Origin: JAGNDO01 sp963704975
Lineage (GTDB): Bacteria; Chloroflexota; Anaerolineae; Caldilineales; Caldilineaceae
Assembly: GCA_963704975.1 (NCBI GenBank)
Contig: CAVPIK010000005.1
Coordinates: 124,001-188,000, forward strand
DNA length: 64,000 nucleotides
Reading direction: 5' to 3'
Position 1 is the stretch's first letter. Each line of letters begins with the position of its first letter. The notes below the pieces were generated by a model, which had not been told where the DNA came from, did no database searches, and saw only the letters and a program-made list of their open reading frames with translations. Positions 57,993 through 64,000 of this stretch are shown here, piece after piece. The position numbers and the translations under genes were made by a program.

Positions 57993-58604
57993 TTATGCCC
58001 CAATCTGGGCGTAGACCTGGGCGATGAACCCATCCGCCCCGGCCAGGAGGGCCTGGACTTGGGGGCTGAACCCTTCGCCGTGGTCAAAGGCGTAGCCGGG
58101 GACGGTGATCAGCCAGGCGGGGACTTCTTTGGCGTAGAGTTCTCTGGCATAGAGCAGCACCATTTGGGCGTTCACATGATGGCCCAACCGCCCGGTTGAC
58201 ACAGGTTGATCCAAAGCCGTCAGGGTCAAATCAACCCCAGGACTTCCCCCTTGCCCCCCCTCGCCCGACCCGATCGCCACGCGCGTATCAACAAAAAGAA
58301 CCGCCATCACACCGGGCCGGGCCACATCCAACGCCAGTTCTGGCATCAGTTGATGGACGCAGATCAGGTCAACGGTCAGATCAGGATGGGGGTTGGCCGC
58401 GGCCAGCTTTTGGGCCAGGGCCAGACCGGCCCCATCATCCTGGCGCAGATCGTTGCCGCAGGCCAGGATTAAAACAGACCGGTCGGCCACGTCCGCGGTG
58501 GAGGGTGACTCCTGGGCGTGGTCGACCGGTCTTTGGGACAAAAGCCGGAGATGGCTTTGCGAGGCTAGGTTGGGGGTTTCGTCGGTCCCCTGCCGATTAG
58601 TCAC
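57993..58604 (-). CDS. hoxW: HoxW-like hydrogenase maturation endopeptidase
   Basis: Removes the C-terminal peptide of the large hydrogenase subunit after nickel insertion. The core LILACGNDLRQDDGAGLALA near residue 40-60 carries the nickel-sensing D/E of the HyaD/HycI family (G-N-x-x-x-x-DDG-x-G). I take GTG 58604 as start, overlapping the hoxH stop by eight bases (GTGACTAA), since the larger frame runs inside hoxH. The second metal position is probably in DLICVHQLMPELALDV. About 203 residues. Placement after hoxH and coupling support the assignment. Confidence 0.82.
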   Translation of the reverse strand: MTNRQGTDETPNLASQSHLRLLSQRPVDHAQESPSTADVADRSVLILACGNDLRQDDGAGLALAQKLAAANPHPDLTVDLICVHQLMPELALDVARPGVMAVLFVDTRVAIGSGEGGQGGSPGVDLTLTALDQPVSTGRLGHHVNAQMVLLYARELYAKEVPAWLITVPGYAFDHGEGFSPQVQALLAGADGFIAQVYAQIGA

Positions 58605-60053
58605 GAATTTTTTCGTCCAGCAGCGCGCCGTCCGGCCCCAGCAATTGGACGTGCATGGGCATTTGGCCCACGGCGTGGGTGGAGCAGCTGAGGCAGGGGT
58701 CATAGGCCCGGATGCCATGCTCGATGCGGTTGAGGATGCCTTCGCTCAACTGGGCGTGGGCGCCGCCCCCATTGCCCTTGTCGTTGACATAGGCCTGGGC
58801 AATCTGCTTGACCGTGCGGTTCATGGCCAGGTTGTTCTGCCCCGTGGCGATGATCATGTTGACCTTTTGCAGAATGCCGTTCTCGTCCACATGATATTCG
58901 TGGAAGAGGGTGCCCCGGGGCGCTTCGCTGACCCCGACGCCCACCAAGCTGTTGACCTGGGCCACGCTGCGGATCCGGGTGCTGGTCAGCTCCGGGTCGT
59001 TCAGGACCTCTTCGATCTTTTCCAGACAGAAGAGGATCTCGATCAGCCGGGCATAGTGATAGTGGAAGCTGCTGGAGACCGGCTGGCCCCGTTCGCCCAA
59101 GCGGCGGAACTGGCGCAGCTCGCGGTCGGCCTTGGGCGTCCCGGCATAGTCACAGATGTTGAGCCGGGCCAGGGGGCCGACCCGATACATGCCGGCGCCG
59201 CCTTCGTAGCCCAGGGGTTTGTAATAGGGGAACTTGAGATAGGACCACGGCTCGACCGCCTCGCCGAGAACCGAGCGATAGTTGGCCGGGTCAATGTCGT
59301 CCAAAATGCGCCCGGTGCTGTCCATGATGCGCAGGACGCCGTTGTAGTGCTCCAGCCCGCCGTCCGGGGTCACCAAGCCCATGTAGAGGCTGGGGAAGTC
59401 GCCGTAGCTTTCGATTTCGGGCTGGAATTGGTCGAAGCTGTCTTTGAGCAGATTGAGGGCCAGCTCGGTGATGTCGAAGGCTTCGGGCAACATGCGCTTG
59501 AGATGGTCCCGCTGGGCGGGGGCCAGAGGTTCCCGCACGCCGCCGGGCACGGTCCAGAGGGGTGGACGCTCTTGCCGCCCAGGGTGCGGATCACCTCCTG
59601 GCCAAAGCCGCGCAGGCGGATGCCGTTGCGGGCAATGCTGGGGTGGCGCTGGATCAACCCGACCACGTTGCGTTGGGCCGGATCGCTCTCCATGCCCAAC
59701 AGCAGATCCGGGGCGCTGAGGTGGAAGAAGCTGAGGGCGTGGCTCTGCACAAGCTGGCCCCAGTTCATCAACTGGCGCAACTTGGCCGCGGTGGGCGGAA
59801 TGCTGACGCCCAAAATGGCGTCCCCGGCCTTGGCCGAGGCCATCAAATGGCTGACCGGGCAGATGCCGCAAATGCGGGCGGTGATGCCGGGCATCTCCCA
59901 AAAGCTGCGGCCTTCGCAGAACTTCTCGAAGCCGCGGAACTCGGTGACATGGAAGCGGGCATCCGCCACCTGACCGGCATCATCCAAATGAACCGTGATC
60001 TTGGCGTGGCCTTCGATACGGGTGACGGGATCAATCATGACAACTTTGGGCAT
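58597..60053 (-). CDS. hoxH: HoxH, NiFe hydrogenase large subunit (group 3d; frameshifted)
   Basis: Holds the NiFe site of the bidirectional NAD-linked hydrogenase. ATG 60053 follows GAGGTGA. L1 motif RICGICPVSH and L2 motif DPCLSCSTH are both complete. The protein ends CSTHAVGQMPMHVQLLGPDG and ALLDEKIRD, giving a cleavable tail after the histidine. A shift at 59559-59562, where the coding strand has four C instead of five, splits it; restored it reads GKSVHPLWTVPGGVREPLAP, as in group 3 enzymes. About 485 residues, the normal HoxH size. Transcribed with hoxEFUY, followed by hoxW. Confidence 0.93.
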
Positions 60054-60106
60054 AAGTTCACCTCGGGCAAATGAGCAAATGAGCGAATGGCGGTAAACTA
60101 ACCCGA

Positions 60107-60209
60107 CCTAGCCCTCCCAGATTGGGGAGGGACAATCGTGCGTACCGGGCTTTCGTCTGCGGCGATCCGGCTCCTCCGCCAATCTGGGGGAGGCTGGGAG
60201 GGGGTGATG
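60107..60209. repeat. dispersed GC-rich inverted repeat, copy 2 (between hoxY and hoxH)
   Basis: CCCTCCCAGATTGGGGAGGG, a spacer with CTTTCGTCTGCGGCGATCCG, then CCGCCAATCTGGGGGAGGCT and GGGAGGGGGTG. It is closely similar to the copy at 1081-1187. It sits inside the hox operon, so it must be transcribed. A GCAAATGAGC-type linker lies at 60066-60092. Confidence 0.78.
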
Positions 60210-60214
60210 TCAGC

Positions 60215-60775
60215 TTATCCAAACGTGCGCATGTCTTCGGGCAACATGACCTTTTCGCCCCGCAGCAGGGCGTTGACCGCGGCCCAGATGCGCTCCGGGT
60301 CTGGCGGGCAGCCGGGGAGGAAGGCGTCCACATGGATCAGTTGGTGCAGGGGCAGCACATTGGGCACCAGGGCGGGCACAATTTTGTCCGCCTCGCCGCC
60401 CTTGGGCAGGCCGCCTGGGCCTTCGTGATAGACCTGGGTCAGCAGATCTTCCACCCCCAGCTTGTTGCGCAGAACCAGCACATTGCCGGTCACCGCGCAG
60501 TCGCCAAAGCTGACCACGATCTTGCTGTTGGCCCGGATCTCCTTGGCCAGGTGGATGTGATCCACGTTGGCGATGGCCCCCTCCACCAGGGTGACATCGA
60601 CATTTTCGGGGAACTCTTTTATATCTGCAATCGGACTATAGACCAGATCGGCGACCTCAAAGAGGTCGATCAGCTTCTCGTCCAGATCCAAAAAGCTCAT
60701 GTGGCAGCCGGAGCAGCCCCCCAGCCAAGCAGTGGCCAAGCGAATCTTGCCTGGTGCAGTTGGTTTCTTAGACAT
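60215..60775 (-). CDS. hoxY: HoxY, NiFe hydrogenase small subunit
   Basis: Carries the proximal 4Fe-4S cluster next to the NiFe site. 186 residues, ATG 60775 behind GGAG. The cluster cysteines are in WLGGCSGCHMSFLDL, SFGDCAVTGN and FLPGCPPDPERIW. Short size without extra clusters is typical of group 3d small subunits. No Tat signal, fitting a cytoplasmic enzyme. Operon position between hoxU and hoxH matches other hox clusters. Confidence 0.96.
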   Translation of the reverse strand: MSKKPTAPGKIRLATAWLGGCSGCHMSFLDLDEKLIDLFEVADLVYSPIADIKEFPENVDVTLVEGAIANVDHIHLAKEIRANSKIVVSFGDCAVTGNVLVLRNKLGVEDLLTQVYHEGPGGLPKGGEADKIVPALVPNVLPLHQLIHVDAFLPGCPPDPERIWAAVNALLRGEKVMLPEDMRTFG

Positions 60776-60835
60776 GGTGTCTCCGTGTTACGTGAATCGT
60801 GATGCATGCCGAGTGTCGGCGGAAATGCGTCCACC

Positions 60836-60870
60836 CATTGTGCATTGTCAATTGTGCATTGTTCATTGAT
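60836..60870. repeat. low-complexity linker between hoxU and hoxY
   Basis: CATTGTGCATTGTCAATTGTGCATTG-like units (26 bases, given here only as the word ATTGTGCATTGTC). Its complement matches the ACAATGCACAATG words before ugpB. Confidence 0.6.
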
Positions 60871-60871
60871 C

Positions 60872-61592
60872 CTACGCCCGACTCCAGACCTTGTTTTCCC
60901 GGCCATCCAAAATCCAGCGCAGGAAGTCGTGTTGTTTCTCCATCTCGGCCACGGTGGACCCCTTGAGGGACAAAGCCCCGGTGGGGCAGACCTGGACACA
61001 CTTGCCACAGCTTGTGCAGCTACTGCTTGTTCCCCAGGGCTGGTTCAGGTCCGCGATCACCCGGCTGTTCACCCCTCGGCCAGAGACATCCCACGTGTGG
61101 GCGCCTTCCACCTCGTCGCACACACGCACACAGCGGGTGCAGAGGATGCAGCGGTTGTGGTCCATGACAAAGCGGTTGTGGCTGGCGTCCATGGCAGATG
61201 TCTGGGCTGAGATAGTCATACCGTACATTGTCCACGGAGAGGCGGGCGGCCTGCCATTGCAGCTCGCAATGGCCATTCATGACACAGACAGCGCAGATAT
61301 GATTGCGCTCAGAAAGCAATAGTTCCAAGATCATCTGGCGATAGCGGATCAGGCGCTCGCTGTGGGTATAGATCACGGCCCCTTCTTGGACCGGGGTGAC
61401 GCAGGCCGGTTGCAGCTTCTGGTTGCCCTGGATCTCGACCAGGCAGAGACGGCAGCCGCCCCGCTCGCTCAACCCCTCCATGTGGCAGAGGGTGGGCAAC
61501 TCGATGCCCCGCTCCTTCAGCACAGCCAGCAAGCTCTGCTCAGATCGTGCGCTCACCAGTTCGTCGTTAATGGTTAGGGTGACGACGGACAT
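60872..61592 (-). CDS. hoxU: HoxU, diaphorase iron-sulfur subunit (frameshifted)
   Basis: Relays electrons between HoxY and HoxF. ATG 61592 follows GAGGAG. N-terminal 2Fe-2S domain (LPTLCHMEGLSERGGCRLC, PACVTPV), a His-Cys3 4Fe-4S site (HICAVCVMNGHCELQ), and two ferredoxin 4Fe-4S motifs (CILCTRCVRVCDE, CTSCGKCVQVCPTGA). The frame shifts at about 61200-61206 (YDYLSPD / SAMDASHNRFVMDHN). About 239 residues, the usual HoxU length and layout. Confidence 0.93.
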
Positions 61593-61609
61593 AAGAATCT
61601 CCTCGTGCA

Positions 61610-61680
61610 AATGGCGAATGGCGAATGGCGAGAGATGCTCGACACTCATTACACATTACTCGATACGCATTACTCGACAA
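61610..61680. repeat. low-complexity linkers between hoxF and hoxU
   Basis: GCAAATGGCGAATGGCGAAT-type units followed by CATTACACATTACTCGATAC and CGCATTACTCG. Similar words occur at 60066-60092. They occupy the space where an intergenic signal would normally lie. Confidence 0.6.
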
Positions 61681-61682
61681 CC

Positions 61683-63398
61683 CTACACCAACTCTAACAT
61701 CGGCACCTGATCAAACTCACACACATCGGCGGTGCAGGTGCGTTGGTGGATGTGGGCCTCGTACTCTTCTCGGAAATAGCGCAATGTGCTGAGCACCGGG
61801 TTGGGGGCCGATTGGCCCAAACCGCACAGGCTGGTCTCGGCCACCATGGTGCATAGCTCTTCCAGCCGCGCCAGATCCATCACCGTGGCGCTGCCGTTGG
61901 TGACACGCTCTAGGATGCGGTGCATCTGCACCGTGCCCACCCGGCAGGGCGCACACTTGCCACAGCTCTCGTCCATGCAAAATTCCATAAAGAACTTTGC
62001 CACATCGGGCATACAGCTCTGGTCGTCCATCACAATCAACCCGCCAGAGCCCATGATGGAGCCCAAAGCCCGCAGGCTTTCGTATTCCACCGGTGTGTCC
62101 AAATAGGCCGCCGGGATACATCCACCGCTGGGGCCGCCGGTCTGGGCCGCCTTGAAGGTACGCCCGCCTGGCACGCCACCACCGATGTCAAAGATGATCT
62201 CCCGCAGGGGAATGCCCATGGGCACTTCGATCAGCCCCGTGTTTTCCACCTTGCCGGCCAGGGCAAAAATCTTGGTCCCCGTGCTCTTTTTGGTGCCGAT
62301 CCCCGCGTACCATTCCGGCCCGTTCTGAATAATGGGCACGATGTTGCCAAGGGTTTCCACATTGTTGATCAGCGTGGGGCAGCCCCACAGACCGCTCTGG
62401 GCCGGATAGGGCGGACGGGGGACCGGCTGGCCCCGCTGTCCCATGATGGAGGCCATGAGCGCGGTCTCTTCGCCACACACAAAGGCCCCAGCCCCAATCC
62501 GCACATCAATGCGGAAGGTGAAGCCGCTTTCCAGCACACGACCGCCCAAAATGCCCCGGCGCTCTGCGGCCCGAATGGCCCGCTCCAGCCGCTTGGCCGC
62601 AATCGGATACTCGCCCCGCACATAGAGGAAGCCCTGCTCAGCGCCCACGGCATAGCCCGCAATCGCCATCCCCTCCAACACCCGGTGGGGATCTGATTCC
62701 ATCAATGTGCGGTCCATGTACGCGCCGGGGTCGCCCTCGTCACCGTTGGCCACCACATATTTGCGATCCCCAGGGGCCTTGCGCACAAGATTCCACTTCA
62801 ACCCCACGGGATAACCAGCTCCGCCCCGGCCCCGCAAGCCACTGTCTGCCAGGGCATTGCAGACCTCTTCGGGGGTCATCTCCCGCAGGGCATGGGCCAA
62901 GGCGCTGTAGCCGCCCCGAGCCACATAGTCTTCCAACCGCTCCGGATCGATCTGGCCGCTGTTGGCCAAGACTACCTTTTTTTGCTTGGTGAAGAAAGGC
63001 AGATCAGGCGACATGCGATGGCGGGCCACCCATTCGGCCTCCGGTTCCGGCTCGGTCTCTGATCCGGTCTCTGGGTCAACCTTGGGGCTGGCCGCGCACA
63101 AAGTCACAATCGACCGGGCCACCTCTGGGGTCACATTCTCGAAAATTTGATCCGGCTGGCCGGGGCGTTGCACGGTGACCAGTGGACCTCGGCTGCATGG
63201 TCCCATGCAACCCGTGGCAACTGACTCAACTTCCGCGTCCAATCCGGCCTCTTTAATCTGGCTATTGACCGCATCTTGTACCGCGGCGCCGCCAGACGAA
63301 AGACAGGGTGTACTGGCGCAGCAAAGAAAGCGGCAAGCAAAGGCCTGCTGGCGTTCTAACTCTCGCTGGCTCATGGCCTGTAATTCGACTCTGTTCAT
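61683..63398 (-). CDS. hoxF: HoxF, NAD(H)-oxidising diaphorase subunit
   Basis: 571 residues. N-terminal thioredoxin-like 2Fe-2S domain (RFLCCASTPC, ATGCMGPCSRGP) that equals NuoE-like sequence, then the NADH/FMN domain GLRGRGGAGYPVGLKW and ANGDEGDPGAYMDR, the SLBB region, and the C-terminal 4Fe-4S motif ESCGKCAPCRVG with the fourth cysteine in TSLCGLGQSAPNP. It exchanges electrons with NAD and passes them to HoxU. A short acidic linker (SETEPEPEAEW) lies after the 2Fe-2S domain. No frame problem here. hoxE follows upstream. Confidence 0.97.
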   Translation of the reverse strand: MNRVELQAMSQRELERQQAFACRFLCCASTPCLSSGGAAVQDAVNSQIKEAGLDAEVESVATGCMGPCSRGPLVTVQRPGQPDQIFENVTPEVARSIVTLCAASPKVDPETGSETEPEPEAEWVARHRMSPDLPFFTKQKKVVLANSGQIDPERLEDYVARGGYSALAHALREMTPEEVCNALADSGLRGRGGAGYPVGLKWNLVRKAPGDRKYVVANGDEGDPGAYMDRTLMESDPHRVLEGMAIAGYAVGAEQGFLYVRGEYPIAAKRLERAIRAAERRGILGGRVLESGFTFRIDVRIGAGAFVCGEETALMASIMGQRGQPVPRPPYPAQSGLWGCPTLINNVETLGNIVPIIQNGPEWYAGIGTKKSTGTKIFALAGKVENTGLIEVPMGIPLREIIFDIGGGVPGGRTFKAAQTGGPSGGCIPAAYLDTPVEYESLRALGSIMGSGGLIVMDDQSCMPDVAKFFMEFCMDESCGKCAPCRVGTVQMHRILERVTNGSATVMDLARLEELCTMVAETSLCGLGQSAPNPVLSTLRYFREEYEAHIHQRTCTADVCEFDQVPMLELV

Positions 63399-63489
63399 GG
63401 GTGATCACTCCATCACACTGTTGAACCTGGAATATCGTACCGAATCACCCGCCGCAGACGTACGCGCGACAGGGTGGGGCTGGCAATTA

Positions 63490-64000
63490 TCACGCCGGAA
63501 CCAGTTCGGCCTCTTTTTGGGCGGACACCAGTTGGCGCACCTTTTCCAAGATGCCCTCTGGGGTCTCCCGGCCCAAGACCTCGCCATCCACCACCAAAAC
63601 TGGGGCCAGGCCACAACTGCCCAAACAGCGGGCAGCGGCCAAACTAAATGAGCCGTCCGGCGTGGTCTGCCCCGTCTCAATCCCATACTCGGCCTGGAGC
63701 AGGGCCACAATCTCCGCCGCCCGCTTCACATAGCAAGCCGTGCCCATGCAGACAATGCAGGTATGGTCACCTTGGGGCTTGAGCGAGAAGAAGTGGTAAA
63801 AAGTGGCGACGCCAAAGACCCAACTCAGGGGCAATTTGAGCTGGCCGGCCACATAGACAAGCAAATCCTCTTCCAGAAAGCCAAAAGCCTCCTGGGCGGT
63901 GTGCAGCACCTCGATCAGCGCATCCTGGCGGAATTGAAACCGCTTGAGGGTGCGATCCACCAACTTGAACCGGTTGTCGCCGCTGGGATGCTCTGCGGCC
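63490..64000 (-). CDS. hoxE: HoxE, NuoE-like 2Fe-2S subunit (5-prime end outside window)
   Basis: The frame is open to base 64000: AEHPSGDNRFKLVDRTLKRF precedes the apparent TTG start at 63963, and HPSGD-R-FK is a conserved HoxE beginning, so the true start lies outside. It contains LIEVLHTAQEAFGFL, GVATFYHFFSLKPQG, and the 2Fe-2S cysteines in CMGTACYVK and CLGSCGLAPV. HoxE helps connect the diaphorase to ferredoxin or membrane partners. Its presence with HoxF places this enzyme with five-subunit group 3d hydrogenases. Confidence 0.93.
   Translation of the reverse strand, partial: AAEHPSGDNRFKLVDRTLKRFQFRQDALIEVLHTAQEAFGFLEEDLLVYVAGQLKLPLSWVFGVATFYHFFSLKPQGDHTCIVCMGTACYVKRAAEIVALLQAEYGIETGQTTPDGSFSLAAARCLGSCGLAPVLVVDGEVLGRETPEGILEKVRQLVSAQKEAELVPA

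Overview
The window is a GC-rich bacterial chromosome segment with about 50 protein genes and no rRNA, tRNA or CRISPR that I could see. Gene content points to an aerobic, probably filamentous Chloroflexota bacterium (Anaerolineae/Caldilineae side): a three-subunit ba3-type oxidase, a bc complex with Rieske and multihaem cytochrome, a HoxEFUYH NAD-linked hydrogenase, a baeRF release-factor homologue, large secreted DUF11/PKD proteins, and secreted proteins ending in a hydrophobic xLPLxxR tail. The phylum assignment is inference from content, not a search.

Layout. 0-13 kb: DUF2207 protein (cut by the left edge), comEA, a phasin, a DUF5996 protein, msrQ-msrP, a HIT protein, a DHA2 efflux pump, a phosphoribosyltransferase, prfA-prmC, a secreted arylsulfotransferase-like protein and a HAD phosphatase. 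13.4-17.2 kb: cytochrome b, Rieske protein, trihaem cytochrome c. 17.2-22.3 kb: DUF433/DUF5615 pair, then a P1B-4 metal ATPase behind a Fur-family regulator, divergent from a baeRF gene, with two palindromic operators between the divergent promoters. 22.4-25 kb: clpC. 25-37.4 kb: response regulators interleaved with secreted-protein genes, including one 8.4-kb surface-protein gene, and a membrane histidine kinase. 37.4-48.1 kb: glycosyltransferase, ASPIC/UnbV lipoprotein, a beta-propeller/di-haem peroxidase fusion, and a ugpA-E-B-Q-like glycerophosphodiester/glycerol-3-phosphate module. 48.6-53.8 kb: M20 peptidase, threonine synthase, NADAR protein, Phd/RelE pair and a PLP enzyme. 53.9-57.9 kb: ba3 oxidase and two SCO proteins. 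58-64 kb: the hox operon, with hoxE running off the right edge.

How it fits together. The hox enzyme exchanges electrons between H2 and NAD(H), the bc complex oxidises quinol, and the ba3 oxidase with its copper chaperones reduces O2, so about 13 kb of the window is one respiratory economy. The Fur/P1B-4 pair looks like metal-stress efflux. The kinase and response regulators probably control the giant surface protein; two promoters there share a 13-bp palindrome at an activator-like position.

Quality caution. At least 17 genes that should be continuous are split by one- or two-base shifts, often in C/G runs, and the 27.8-34.5 kb stretch is shredded. I read this mainly as uncorrected long-read assembly error. 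Such genes are annotated over their full span with the shift positions given. Terminator hairpins and low-complexity intergenic repeats are abundant.
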